DNA of 64,000 nucleotides from Myxococcaceae bacterium JPH2 (GTDB lineage Bacteria; Myxococcota; Myxococcia; Myxococcales; Myxococcaceae), in assembly GCA_016458225.1 (NCBI GenBank), contig JAEMGR010000001.1, forward strand, positions 806,001 to 870,000, given 5' to 3'. Below are positions 36,675-45,025 of this stretch, piece by piece. The notes below the pieces were generated by a model, which was given only the letters and a program-made list of their open reading frames with translations, had not been told where the DNA came from and searched no databases. The position numbers and the translations under genes are program-made. Positions within the stretch are counted from its first letter, which is position 1, and each line of letters starts with the position of its first letter.

Positions 36675-37858
36675 GCAGCCAGAGCGTAGTCTGGCAACGG
36701 TGTGACGCGCGGCTGAAACCGGCGCTCCCATCCCGCCATCAGACCGAGGACCGACGACTTCGCTACCGTGTTGCGAAACCACAGGCTGAAGCGACTCTTG
36801 GGAACGAGCATCCCTGTGAAGAGCTGAGACTGGGCTCGCTCGATGATGGGCCGAAAGCCGGCCTCGTAGCGGTGAAAGGCGAGGGCAGGGTCGCCTCCCG
36901 CCGCGCCCAGCTCCCCCGCGAGTCGATAAGCCCCGACCATGGAGAGGGTTGCGCCAGCGCCCGTCACGGGTGAGGCGCAATAGGCCGCATCCCCCACCAG
37001 CGCGACTCGGCCACGTGACCAGGAAGGCATTCGCGTCTGGGTGAGCGCATCGAAGTAGAAGTCCGGGTCGGCGCTCGCGCCCGCTAGCAACTCCGGGACC
37101 CTCCAGCCAACGCCCGCGTAGGCCTCTTGGAGCCAGCGTTTCTGGGACTCCATGTCTCGGTGGTCGTAGTCGCGGCGTGGGCTTCGCCACATGAAGTACG
37201 CGCGCGCCCCGGTGTGATTCCCAGAGCGATAGACGCCCGCCACCTTCCCAGGAAGGTTGTACAGGGTGACCCATCGGTTCTCACCCAACGACGGATCCGC
37301 CGCCGCCGTGGCGAAGCAGTGGCCCAGGTGGTGAGCAAACTGTGCTTCGTCGCCGAAGGCCTTTCGACGCACGTTGGAGTGCAGGCCATCCGCGCCAATC
37401 ACCAGGTCGAACTCACGACTGGGGCCGCGCCGGAAGCCAACGGTGACACCGCCCGTGTGTTCGACCAGGGACTCAATCGAGTCATCCCAGATGTATTCGA
37501 CATCGTTCCGCGTGACGTCGTGGAGGAGCGTGGCGAACGCGCCCCGCACAATCTCCACCTCTCCACTGCCGGCCGCCTGCTGCATGGCGCGCAGGTCGAC
37601 TCGCGCCAGGACCTGGTTCTGCTCCCCCACGAAGGACATTCCAACGACATCGGTGCCCAGTTCCCGGACGCGGTCGAGGATGCCCATTTGCTCCGCCACC
37701 GCCAACGCCTGCCCGCGGATATCCACGCCGTTTCCCCCCATGCGCAACGCGGGCGCGCGCTCCACCACCGTGGGGCGAAAGCCTCTTCTTGCCAGCCAAT
37801 AGGCGAGCGTCGGCCCAGCAATGCTCGCGCCTGAAATGAGAATGCGCCGGTTGTTCAT
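36671..37858 (-). CDS. FAD-dependent monooxygenase (PHBH/TetX-like)
   Basis: 395 residues. The N-terminal Rossmann motif ISGASIAGPTLAYWLA, the DG motif region VIGADGLHSNVRR (near 155-167) and the GD motif VALVGDAAYCASPVTGAG (near 285) mark a class A flavin monooxygenase, closest in feel to TetX-type and polyketide-tailoring hydroxylases. These enzymes use NAD(P)H and oxygen to hydroxylate small aromatic or polycyclic compounds. The first glycine cluster is GASIAG rather than GxGxxG, a common variant. It is the first gene of a two-gene unit with its TetR regulator, a layout typical of xenobiotic-responsive hydroxylases. Confidence 0.88.
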   Translation of the reverse strand: MNNRRILISGASIAGPTLAYWLARRGFRPTVVERAPALRMGGNGVDIRGQALAVAEQMGILDRVRELGTDVVGMSFVGEQNQVLARVDLRAMQQAAGSGEVEIVRGAFATLLHDVTRNDVEYIWDDSIESLVEHTGGVTVGFRRGPSREFDLVIGADGLHSNVRRKAFGDEAQFAHHLGHCFATAAADPSLGENRWVTLYNLPGKVAGVYRSGNHTGARAYFMWRSPRRDYDHRDMESQKRWLQEAYAGVGWRVPELLAGASADPDFYFDALTQTRMPSWSRGRVALVGDAAYCASPVTGAGATLSMVGAYRLAGELGAAGGDPALAFHRYEAGFRPIIERAQSQLFTGMLVPKSRFSLWFRNTVAKSSVLGLMAGWERRFQPRVTPLPDYALAA

Positions 37859-37880
37859 GCCCCAAGAGTTAACGAATTAA

Positions 37881-37893
37881 TGCGCGTCGCGCA
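37881..37893. promoter_or_regulatory. Palindromic operator candidate for the TetR/monooxygenase pair
   Basis: TGCGCGTCGCGCA is a perfect 6+1+6 palindrome 23 bases upstream of the monooxygenase start codon, next to AT-rich ATTAAT and GTTAAC blocks that could hold the -10 element. TetR-family sites are usually palindromes of this size placed at the promoter. Binding is inferred. Confidence 0.5.
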
Positions 37894-38161
37894 CTTTTTC
37901 CTCGTCGGCAATATTTCCACGAACGCAGCCCCCCTTTGCTACTGAGCGCGCCGGTGGGGGCAGGCAGTCCGTCGAGAACGCGAGGCGCCTCACGGCTCAT
38001 CGCGTCATTCCGGCACATTGACCTCGGCTTGGGGCGGAAGGACGCAAGGCTCACGCGCCAAGCCTTCTGTTACCTGGAAGTGACGGGAGCGAAGGAGGCT
38101 GTCGCCAGCCTCGACCTTGCGCCTGTCACGGAGTTCGCAGAGCCGGTGTCGAGGCTCCCCG
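37894..38161. other. 268-bp region without a recognised gene
   Basis: This is the space between the monooxygenase start and the DUF4150 stop. A plus-strand open frame reads IDLGLGRKDARLTRQAFCYL and onward, which looks protein-like, but it has no good start and runs into the antisense of the DUF4150 gene. It could be the remnant of a gene at the edge of the effector module; no family was recognised. Confidence 0.35.
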
Positions 38162-38626
38162 CTAGAAGTGCTCCTCACATACGAGGCATTTCGGCTCCGT
38201 CTTGTCCTTTCCCAGGCCCACGACAGGAGGCTGAATCAGAGGAGCGGGCGGGGTGTTCTTGTCGTTGTGGAGCATGAGGTCCATCGCCCGGGCGACGTTC
38301 TTGCCCTCCACCTTCACGTCGAAGGAATAGTTGACGAATTCGGCCTTACCCTTCGTCTTGCTAGAGGCCACTCCACCGCCAGCAGTGCCAGCCTCGTCGC
38401 CAGTGCTGGTGCTAAAGTTAGAGTCCTTCAGGCACAACGGATTGCCCTCGACCTCCACCGACTTGCTACCCTTTGCGGTGTCCGCGGAGCGGGCAACATT
38501 GGGGTAGGGAATCGGGATGGGCCCACCCGGGCTAGGTGTCTTGCACACATCGGGAACGGCCACGGTGGTTCCATTGCTGTCCTTGGTCACCACAGACATC
38601 TTGTTCACGCCCACAGTGTTCCCCAA
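38162..38626 (-). CDS. DUF4150 PAAR-like protein
   Basis: 154 residues starting at TTG 38626, chosen because GGAGG lies 6 bases upstream and the protein then begins MGNTVGVNKMSV, the canonical DUF4150 start. The rest follows the family: VPDVCKTPSPGGPIPIPYPN, SVEVEGNPLCLKDSNF, STGDEAGT, VNYSFDVKVEGKNV and MDLMLHN. DUF4150 proteins are PAAR-like; they cap the VgrG spike of type VI secretion and are often encoded beside effectors. The C-terminus has CLVCEEH, an extra Cys/His cluster that may bind metal. It is divergent from the effector genes with 108 bp between starts. No VgrG or T6SS core gene is in the window. Confidence 0.9.
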   Translation of the reverse strand: MGNTVGVNKMSVVTKDSNGTTVAVPDVCKTPSPGGPIPIPYPNVARSADTAKGSKSVEVEGNPLCLKDSNFSTSTGDEAGTAGGGVASSKTKGKAEFVNYSFDVKVEGKNVARAMDLMLHNDKNTPPAPLIQPPVVGLGKDKTEPKCLVCEEHF

Positions 38627-38734
38627 GGTGCCCCTCCGGGATTGACCAGCCCAAGGAGGATAGCAGGGAGAGCATCGCGGGCCCAGCCCCGCCAGACTGG
38701 ACATCGGAAGACTGCGGTAGCTAAACCCTCACAT

Positions 38735-41329
38735 ATGCACCCCAGCTCCGAACGCGAAGCGGGCGTCCGCCACGAGGTTGCCCAAATACCTCCTCGGCTC
38801 ATCCGGTGGGACATCATGGAGGAGAGCTTTGATGAGGCCGCATTCCTCTGGTCGCAGCGGGAGCGTTCGCTGCAGTCGCCCGATTTCACCCTGCCAGACA
38901 TCGCCGCGATCGAGGAGCGACTCCGCGCCAGGCTGGACCTGCTGATCCTGGGGGGTGCCCCCGTCGGCGAGCGGCTGCTACACCCCGCCCTTGTGTGTGA
39001 TGAGCAGGAACGGATCTCCGTGACGGCTCTTGCCTTGCTGACGGGCGCGAGCGACAGCGCGGTCAAGCTGCTCATCCGGAGCATCCAGGAGGGAACGGAG
39101 CCACAGCGTGCGGCAATCTGCCGCGCCCTTGAACTGTGTGAGCGGCGAGGAATCGAATTGCACCTGATGCCCCTGCTTCAGCAGGCCCCCCCGAAGGTCA
39201 GCGCCTCCGTTCTGGATGTGCTGACGGCTCGCCGCGTTCGGCCCGACTGCAGCCTGGAGCAGCTTTTCGAGCAGGGAGAGCCCGTGCTGCAGGAGGCCGT
39301 GTTCCATGCCGCCGCCCGCGTTCCCCAATCTCTCGCCCCGTCACTCCTGACCCAAGGCCTGGTGTCGAGAGAAACGCCTGTCCGAAACGCGGCCCTGGAG
39401 GCGGGCCTTGTGCTTGGCCACCGCGCGGCCTGGACCGCCTGCGTAGAGCTCGTCTCTCGTCAGGACTCCGCCTCCACCCTTGCCATGCTGGCGCTTGCCC
39501 TCGGCGGCTCATCCGATGAGTTCCAGCGGCTGCTGGGCACCCTCGCAGTTCCCGAGCTGCGCAAGGATGCGCTCTGGGCACTCGGCTTTAGCGGCCGGAG
39601 AGCAGCGGCCGAAGCCTGTCTGACATGGATGCGCGAAGACACGCTCTGCAGGATTGCCGGTGAGGCGTTCACAGCCATCACAGGTCTGTCTCTGGAGGGG
39701 GAGTTCGCGATCGATGAACCTCCCTCGCCTGAAGAACTCATCCCTCTCGAGGAGGAGGACCTTGATGCCGACCTTGTCCCCTCCCCCGACGAACGGCTAC
39801 CGCACCCGAATGTCGAGGCCATCAACCGATGGTGGCAGAAGGCGCGGGCGCAGCTCGATCCAGACATTCGACACTTCAGGGGCAAGCCATTCACCCCCGG
39901 CCAACTTCTGGAACAACTCCGGCACGGGGGCATGCGGAGGCGCCCCGTCCTCGCGCTGGAACTCGCGATCCGAACCCATGGCGAGCACCGCGTGTCAGTC
40001 CGGGCCCTCACGGACCACCAGCGCCAAGAGCTCGAACTGGTCCGGCACCTCCCCGAGGGGAGTCTGAATCGTCCTTTCACCATGACATCGGGGCCAACGG
40101 GTGCACCAGCCAGTGCGCCACGCGCCCCGCCCAGACGCAGCCTTGAGGACAGAACAGCCTCATCGTCCTCCCGGAGCGCGGGGCTCGCAGTCACGGCCTT
40201 GGGGATGGTCTCCTCGATTGGCGGCGACGTGGTCTCGAGCTGCGCCGCCAGCCGCGCTGGCATCCTGAGAATCACGGAGCTGGACACCCTCCAGCAATGG
40301 GATGCAGAGAGCGAGCAGATGCAGCCCGCGAAGGGGCATACGGCTTCCACGCTCACTCGAGGCTTCTTGGGCATGGGCCGACTCGCGCGGCTGGGAGCCG
40401 CTGCGCTGGAGGACCTCACCACGAGCAGTGGTGAGAAAGAGTGGGCCCAGACAGGGCTCTTCATTGCCCTTCCGAGCAGCTTCTACCTGTCCGCACATGA
40501 GCAACGCGTCACTGAGCAGGCCTCGCGAGAGCCAGGAGCCGCCCAAGAGGCCATCCCCCTGGATTCGGGAGCTGCGGAGATACGGAGGCTCCAATACGAG
40601 CAGATGCTCGTCCCGGTGCTCCTCCGCCAATCGCGATTGGCGATTCCTCATGACCATTGCCGCCTGTTCTTTGGAGATCAGCTTGGATTCATCCGCGCCT
40701 TGCGCGCGGCGGAGGACGCCCTCGCACGAGGGACACTCAACCGCTGCATCGTGGGAGGCATTGACAGCCTGGTGGAGCCGCTCACGTTGGAGGCGCTCGA
40801 CAACCTCCAACTCCTGAGGTCCCCTACTCAACCCGCCAAGATGCTCCCTGGAGAGGGGGCCGCGTTCGTGCTGGTCGAGAAACGACGGACCGCCGAGAAA
40901 CGGGGCGCGACCATTCATGCGTGGCTCGGAGGGGCACGCGAAGCCAGGGACGACACGAATCGTCTCGCGGGCAGCCCATGGGTTGGGCGCGCACTCGCGG
41001 AAGTCCTTCAAGCGTCCATAGGAGAGGCTTCGCTTGCGCACGAGCCACCTGGCTGGGTGGTCGGGGACCTGAATGGCGACGAGCGGCGGGCCCAGGACTG
41101 GGGGTTTGCTCTGGTCCGGATGAAGGGAACACACGACCTGGGCGAGCTTCCGCATTGGCACGTCGCGGAGTCGTTTGGAGCGCTCGGCGCAGCCACCGGC
41201 CCCGCCGCCGTCTGCATGGTGGCGCGTGCTCTGGCGCGTTGCTATGCTCACTCGCCTCGGTGTGTGGTGTGGTTGGCGGCTGATGACGGCTTCAAGGGGG
41301 CATTGAACATCAGCGCAGCCCCTTCATGA
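38735..41329 (+). CDS. TIGR02270-like HEAT protein fused to a KAS-like (thiolase-fold) domain
   Basis: 864 residues in one uninterrupted frame. Residues about 20-440 follow the TIGR02270 family: RWDIMEESFDEAAFLWSQRE, EERLRARLDLLILGG, then HEAT-like helical repeats. From about 485 the sequence becomes a beta-ketoacyl-synthase-like domain (LAVTALGMVSSIGGD ... LARGTLNRCIVGGIDSLVEP ... KMLPGEGAAFVLVEK). Where a KAS has its nucleophile Cys, this protein reads RLFFGDQLGF, so it is probably not an active condensing enzyme. Between the domains is a Ser/Pro/Ala linker. The start ATG 38735 has no good ribosome site, but the family begins upstream of the alternative ATG at 38816. In related clusters these two parts are often separate neighbours. 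Confidence 0.8.
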   Translation: MHPSSEREAGVRHEVAQIPPRLIRWDIMEESFDEAAFLWSQRERSLQSPDFTLPDIAAIEERLRARLDLLILGGAPVGERLLHPALVCDEQERISVTALALLTGASDSAVKLLIRSIQEGTEPQRAAICRALELCERRGIELHLMPLLQQAPPKVSASVLDVLTARRVRPDCSLEQLFEQGEPVLQEAVFHAAARVPQSLAPSLLTQGLVSRETPVRNAALEAGLVLGHRAAWTACVELVSRQDSASTLAMLALALGGSSDEFQRLLGTLAVPELRKDALWALGFSGRRAAAEACLTWMREDTLCRIAGEAFTAITGLSLEGEFAIDEPPSPEELIPLEEEDLDADLVPSPDERLPHPNVEAINRWWQKARAQLDPDIRHFRGKPFTPGQLLEQLRHGGMRRRPVLALELAIRTHGEHRVSVRALTDHQRQELELVRHLPEGSLNRPFTMTSGPTGAPASAPRAPPRRSLEDRTASSSSRSAGLAVTALGMVSSIGGDVVSSCAASRAGILRITELDTLQQWDAESEQMQPAKGHTASTLTRGFLGMGRLARLGAAALEDLTTSSGEKEWAQTGLFIALPSSFYLSAHEQRVTEQASREPGAAQEAIPLDSGAAEIRRLQYEQMLVPVLLRQSRLAIPHDHCRLFFGDQLGFIRALRAAEDALARGTLNRCIVGGIDSLVEPLTLEALDNLQLLRSPTQPAKMLPGEGAAFVLVEKRRTAEKRGATIHAWLGGAREARDDTNRLAGSPWVGRALAEVLQASIGEASLAHEPPGWVVGDLNGDERRAQDWGFALVRMKGTHDLGELPHWHVAESFGALGAATGPAAVCMVARALARCYAHSPRCVVWLAADDGFKGALNISAAPS

Positions 41330-41344
41330 CGCGGGAGGACTGCC

Positions 41345-42094
41345 ATGGCAGAGCCGAAGCACCTCGACCGGAACCAGGAGAAACGCCTCGGCTGGTTCGA
41401 CAAGGTCAAAGACGGCAAGCCAGCGTACAAGGACTACAAGAGCTCTTGTAAGTCTGGCTATCGCGGGCCCAGACACGAGGCCCACCACATCGTCCCGGAC
41501 GACATGATTGACGAATCCGTCGCCGAGGCAGGCAAGAACATCGGGCTCCAGTATCTCGAGGACGTGATGCACATCACGGACTGGAACATCAACAACCCCG
41601 ATAACATGATTGGCCTACCCTCCTACCACTCCTATGACCAGTATTATCAGAGGAAGATCGACCTCGAGTGGCTGACCACGCACGCCCCGCGCACCAAGGT
41701 GTGGGTGGACTGGTTCAACAACGACAAGTCATTCGCACGAGCGACCCGAGATCGCTGGCTCAAGCTGTTCAACTCAGGCGCCACCAATCCTGAAGGCCTG
41801 CCTATCCACAACCCCAGCCAATGGGGACATCTGGAGTATGACGAGCTACTGAAGGACGACCTGCTCAACAATGTCTGGAACCAGGTGGACGCGGTCCGCG
41901 GAGAGCACAAGCTGGATGCGGTCAACGTCGCCGGCGCCCTCAAGCTATTGCAGACGAAGTGGCGCAACCACCTGGTCAACAGAGGCCGTGGAGGCAACGA
42001 GGACAAGTGGAATCGGCGCCATGTCGATGATCCGGGCGATGACTGGTATGTGCCGTTCACCATGGCGGGAGACCGCAATCCCATCTTCGGCTAG
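41345..42094 (+). CDS. AHH-motif nuclease, putative T6SS toxin
   Basis: 249 residues, soluble, no signal. HEAHHIVPDDMID (AHH at 46-48) and DWNINNPDNMIGLP form the conserved core of the AHH clade of the HNH/Endo VII nuclease fold described in bacterial polymorphic toxins. The C-terminal part (WNQVDAVRGEHKLDAV ... KWNRRHVDDPGDDWY) is unassigned. There is no PAAR, Rhs or MIX domain, so it would need an adaptor or spike partner for export; the DUF4150 protein and the HEAT/KAS protein beside it are candidates. It starts 15 bp after the fused gene, and two immunity-like genes follow. DNA as target is family inference. Confidence 0.82.
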   Translation: MAEPKHLDRNQEKRLGWFDKVKDGKPAYKDYKSSCKSGYRGPRHEAHHIVPDDMIDESVAEAGKNIGLQYLEDVMHITDWNINNPDNMIGLPSYHSYDQYYQRKIDLEWLTTHAPRTKVWVDWFNNDKSFARATRDRWLKLFNSGATNPEGLPIHNPSQWGHLEYDELLKDDLLNNVWNQVDAVRGEHKLDAVNVAGALKLLQTKWRNHLVNRGRGGNEDKWNRRHVDDPGDDWYVPFTMAGDRNPIFG

Positions 42095-42112
42095 CTTGGA
42101 GTTCCCATCCCC

Positions 42113-42688
42113 ATGAAATACATGATTGGCCAGGTACGCATCGGACGAGGCGCGGGCCGCCTCAAGATGTTGCAAGGAGTCGAGCAGCAGTTCCGATTCC
42201 ACCAAGGCGTTTCCCTGGCTGCGGGCTTTCCCCCAGACGCCCACTACGAGATGAACGAGAAGTTTCCGAACGACATCAAGCTGGAGGACTTCATTGCCAG
42301 CACGGGAAGCCTGCTCGTCGTCTCGCCTCGAGCCAAGGCATTCTTCGAAGCCGAGAAGCTCCAGAACAACGAATTCCTCCCAGTGAGCATCATCAATCTG
42401 AAGGGCCGGAAGGAACCCGAGCCATACTCGCTCATTCATCAGACAGTGCTGCAGGAGTGCATCGACCTCGAGAAGACGCCGTTCGAACGGAACCCCATCA
42501 ACCCGGAGGTGTTCCTGAGCATCAGGAGCATCGTGCTCGACGAGAGTCGGATCGCCCCGCAGGTGGCACTCTTCCGGATGAGGCACTATCCCTTTGTCGC
42601 AGTCTACCGAGACGACCTGATCGAGAAGATCAAGGCTGCAGGCCTGACGGGAATCAAGTTCGTCTCACCTTCTGAGTTCAATGGCTGA
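42113..42688 (+). CDS. Imm11/DUF1629-like immunity protein
   Basis: 191 residues. The sequence has the DUF1629 (Imm11) pattern: IKLEDFIASTGSLLVVSPRA, EFLPVSIINLKGRKEPEPYS, and a C-terminal FRMRHYPFVAVYRDDLIEKI followed by GLTGIKFVSP. Proteins of this family sit after polymorphic-toxin genes and neutralise the cognate toxin by binding it. It is 18 bp downstream of the AHH nuclease gene, so it is the first candidate antidote. Soluble and cytoplasmic by sequence. Confidence 0.75.
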   Translation: MKYMIGQVRIGRGAGRLKMLQGVEQQFRFHQGVSLAAGFPPDAHYEMNEKFPNDIKLEDFIASTGSLLVVSPRAKAFFEAEKLQNNEFLPVSIINLKGRKEPEPYSLIHQTVLQECIDLEKTPFERNPINPEVFLSIRSIVLDESRIAPQVALFRMRHYPFVAVYRDDLIEKIKAAGLTGIKFVSPSEFNG

Positions 42689-42699
42689 GCCCCGACCTC

Positions 42700-43497
42700 A
42701 TGCCCAGACTCGAAGACCTGCCCCAGCAGATCGTCCCTCATGTCAGGATGCTCATCGACGTGGCGACGCGTCAGAAGTCAGCCAGGTCGCTCGGAAAGAT
42801 TTGCCATGAGATGGCTGCGCATTACCGCGCCCTGGGCATCTGCCTGCTGCTGACAGAGATGGAAGTGGATGGGTTCTTCCACTGGCTCATCCAATCGGCA
42901 TTGACCCGGAAGTACTACCTGGACCGGAGCGCAGCCGAGAACGTCCTGGACGACTTCCAGCGGCGCGCGAGCGTTACCGGGCCGTTCTTTGATGCCATTG
43001 CCGCAGGCCAATGGAAGCTGGCGAGACACATTGCGGCGCTATCGCCCACCACATGGTGGAAGGGACACGAGTACGAAGACGACTTCGCCTATGCCTTCTT
43101 CCTCCATACCTTCATCAGGAAGGACCCTGCCGACGCGCCAGCCCTCCAGGGGACTCTGGCCCGCTATGAGCAGGTGCTGGAAGGGCAGAGCGATCCCCGG
43201 CTAGACGTCTGCAAGGCGCTGTACTCCAAGGACCAGGACTCGTTTCTGGAGGCCTTCTCCACGCTCATCGGCGAGTACGAGCGCACCATGAAGAAACTCC
43301 AGGCCACGCGCGACTATGACTACACGTATGAGCCCAACCGCCACGTCATGGTCGAGGGCTTGGCCCTCCTGAAGCTCGCCGAGTCAGTCGGTTTCGAGAC
43401 CGAAGCAGAGTATCCGCTGTGTCCCAGCGTGGCGCGCCACACGGCCTATGCGCCCTTCAAGCCCCTGGGCTTTCCTGACCTCCCACTGGAGCCCTGA
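42700..43497 (+). CDS. Imm49-like immunity protein
   Basis: 265 residues, all-helical by appearance. AGQWKLARHIAALSP, KGHEYEDDFAYAFFLHTFI and LALLKLAESVGFETE match the Imm49 family of polymorphic-toxin immunity proteins. It begins 11 bp after the Imm11-like gene and ends the unit; a bidirectional terminator follows at 43590. Imm49 partners in other genomes are mostly nucleases, which fits the AHH toxin. Why one toxin should have two unrelated immunity genes is open; the second may protect against a toxin no longer present. Confidence 0.72.
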   Translation: MPRLEDLPQQIVPHVRMLIDVATRQKSARSLGKICHEMAAHYRALGICLLLTEMEVDGFFHWLIQSALTRKYYLDRSAAENVLDDFQRRASVTGPFFDAIAAGQWKLARHIAALSPTTWWKGHEYEDDFAYAFFLHTFIRKDPADAPALQGTLARYEQVLEGQSDPRLDVCKALYSKDQDSFLEAFSTLIGEYERTMKKLQATRDYDYTYEPNRHVMVEGLALLKLAESVGFETEAEYPLCPSVARHTAYAPFKPLGFPDLPLEP

Positions 43498-43589
43498 ACC
43501 ACCCGATGCTCTCGAGCCCCGAAGGCCACCGAGCCCGACAGACGCCGATGCGTGACCGCCACTCCGGGGCCAGACTCCGGAAAGACGAA

Positions 43590-43628
43590 GGGCGCGGACC
43601 CGAGGATTTCTCCTCGGATTCCGCGCCC
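43590..43628. terminator. Bidirectional terminator between Imm49 and tRNA-Pro
   Basis: Nested stems pair 43590-43598 with 43620-43628 (9 bp) and 43600-43606 with 43611-43617 (7 bp). CCCTTTG follows on the plus strand, and a T-rich tract (TTCGTCTTTCC) follows on the minus strand. It lies 3' of both the immunity gene and the tRNA gene. Confidence 0.7.
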
Positions 43629-43634
43629 TTTGAA

Positions 43635-43711
43635 TGGTCGGGGAGACAGGATTTGAACCTGCGACCCCTTGGTCCCGAACCAAGTGCTCTACCAGGCTGA
43701 GCCACTCCCCG
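43635..43711 (-). tRNA. tRNA-Pro (anticodon CGG)
   Basis: 77 bases including an encoded CCA end. The minus-strand sequence has a 7-bp acceptor stem (CGGGGAG/CTCCCCG), a D-arm, an anticodon arm CTTGG-TTCGGGA-CCAAG giving anticodon CGG, and a T-arm with GGTTCAAATCC. It reads codon CCG. The 3' end faces the effector/immunity block. Confidence 0.96.
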
Positions 43712-43764
43712 AAAATGTGATGCACCGCGTCGGCATGCTGCTTCGGGACCGACGAGGCGACGCG

Positions 43765-43793
43765 GAAATATCCGAGCCGCCTCGCTGAGTCAA
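43765..43793 (-). promoter_or_regulatory. Sigma-70-like promoter of tRNA-Pro
   Basis: On the minus strand, TTGACT (43793-43788) and TATTTC (43770-43765) are 17 bases apart and lie about 50 bases before the mature tRNA 5' end. Confidence 0.7.
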
Positions 43794-43980
43794 CGCCCTT
43801 CGGATCACCTTTTCTTTCCCACCCCTCGTCCCCCCGTCCAGGGTCCCAGCAGACTCAGGTGCCCCCCAGGGCATCCTTCATCCCTCTTCCAAACACCCTG
43901 ACATTCCTGTACTCCAGGATAGGCATGACACCGACTCCGGAGCCTCCCCTATCCCGGAATCGTTGCAACCGAAGAGGACC

Positions 43981-44364
43981 ATGACGCCCCCGGTCATCCT
44001 CATCTCGGACGATGAGCCACTCATCGTCTCCGCGCTTGCACGAGAGGCCCGGCGGTCCGGCCTCACCTGCGTCTCCGACACCACCTCCGAGCGCGTGCTC
44101 GAGCTGGCCCGGCAGCACCAGCCCGCCGTCATCATCCTGGACATCAATCAGCACCAGGACGGGAGGGACCTGCTCGCGCAGCTCAAGCAGGATCCGCTCA
44201 CCCGCGACTGCAAGGTCATCATCCTCAGCGGCGTCGAGGACCAGTTCACCCGTCACGTGTGCTTCGAACTGGGCGCCGACGACTACGAGGTGAAGCCCTT
44301 CGACCCCACCTTCATCACCCGCATCGCGCGCCTGGCCATCTCCGTGGCGCACGCGCGCTCGTGA
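43981..44364 (+). CDS. Stand-alone response-regulator receiver protein
   Basis: 127 residues from ATG 43981, preceded by GAGG; an in-frame TTG at 43963 would add six residues. It is a single CheY-like receiver: acidic pocket SDDEP (residues 9-13), phospho-acceptor Asp in VIILDINQH, a Ser in IILSGVED at the Thr/Ser switch position, and Lys in YEVKPFDP. No output domain follows. The partner kinase is not in the window. The stop lies 7 bp from the convergent rpe stop. Confidence 0.9.
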   Translation: MTPPVILISDDEPLIVSALAREARRSGLTCVSDTTSERVLELARQHQPAVIILDINQHQDGRDLLAQLKQDPLTRDCKVIILSGVEDQFTRHVCFELGADDYEVKPFDPTFITRIARLAISVAHARS

Positions 44365-44371
44365 GCGCCGC

Positions 44372-45025
44372 TCACGGTCGCAGCGAGCGGATGGCCGCGG
44401 CGTAGTCCTTCGCGCCGAACACGTAGCTGCCCGCCACCAACACCGTCGCGCCCGCGTCCACCACGCGCTTCGCCGTCTGCGCGTTGATGCCGCCGTCCAC
44501 CTCGATGTCCACGTCCAACCCTCGCGCGTCCAGCATCGCGCGCAGCCGGCGGACCTTGTCGACCGTGGCCTCGATGAAGCTCTGTCCCCCGAAGCCGGGG
44601 TTCACGCTCATCAGCAGCACCATGTCCAGCTCGCCCAGCACCTCTTCAATCGCCACCAGCGGCGTGGCCGGGTTGAGCACCACCGACGCCTTCGCTCCCG
44701 CGTGACGGATGTGCTGCAGCGTCCGGTGCAGGTGCGGGCTCGCCTCCACGTGCACCGTCAGGATGTCCGCGCCCGCCTTCACGAACGCGTCCACGTACTT
44801 CTCCGGCTCCACAATCATCAGGTGCACGTCCAGCGGCTTCGTCGCCACCCGCTTGATGGCCTCGACGATGACCGGCCCCAGCGTGATGTTGGGGACGAAG
44901 CGACCATCCATGACGTCCACATGAATCAGGTCCGCGCCCGCCGCTTCCACGGCGCGGACCTCCTCGGCGAGGCGGCCAAAGTCAGACGACAGGAGCGAGG
45001 GGGCGATGCGAACAGGGCGTTTCAT
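44372..45025 (-). CDS. rpe: Ribulose-phosphate 3-epimerase
   Basis: 217 residues, the usual length. [13 protein letters not shown] at the N-terminus, the metal-binding [12 protein letters not shown] and HLMIVEP segments, and [13 protein letters not shown] and [10 protein letters not shown] near the C-terminus are all family-diagnostic, with both catalytic Asp residues (in DVMDG and VDGGI) present. It interconverts ribulose-5-phosphate and xylulose-5-phosphate in the pentose phosphate pathway, in the cytoplasm. Monocistronic by context. Confidence 0.97.
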   Translation of the reverse strand: MKRPVRIAPSLLSSDFGRLAEEVRAVEAAGADLIHVDVMDGRFVPNITLGPVIVEAIKRVATKPLDVHLMIVEPEKYVDAFVKAGADILTVHVEASPHLHRTLQHIRHAGAKASVVLNPATPLVAIEEVLGELDMVLLMSVNPGFGGQSFIEATVDKVRRLRAMLDARGLDVDIEVDGGINAQTAKRVVDAGATVLVAGSYVFGAKDYAAAIRSLRP

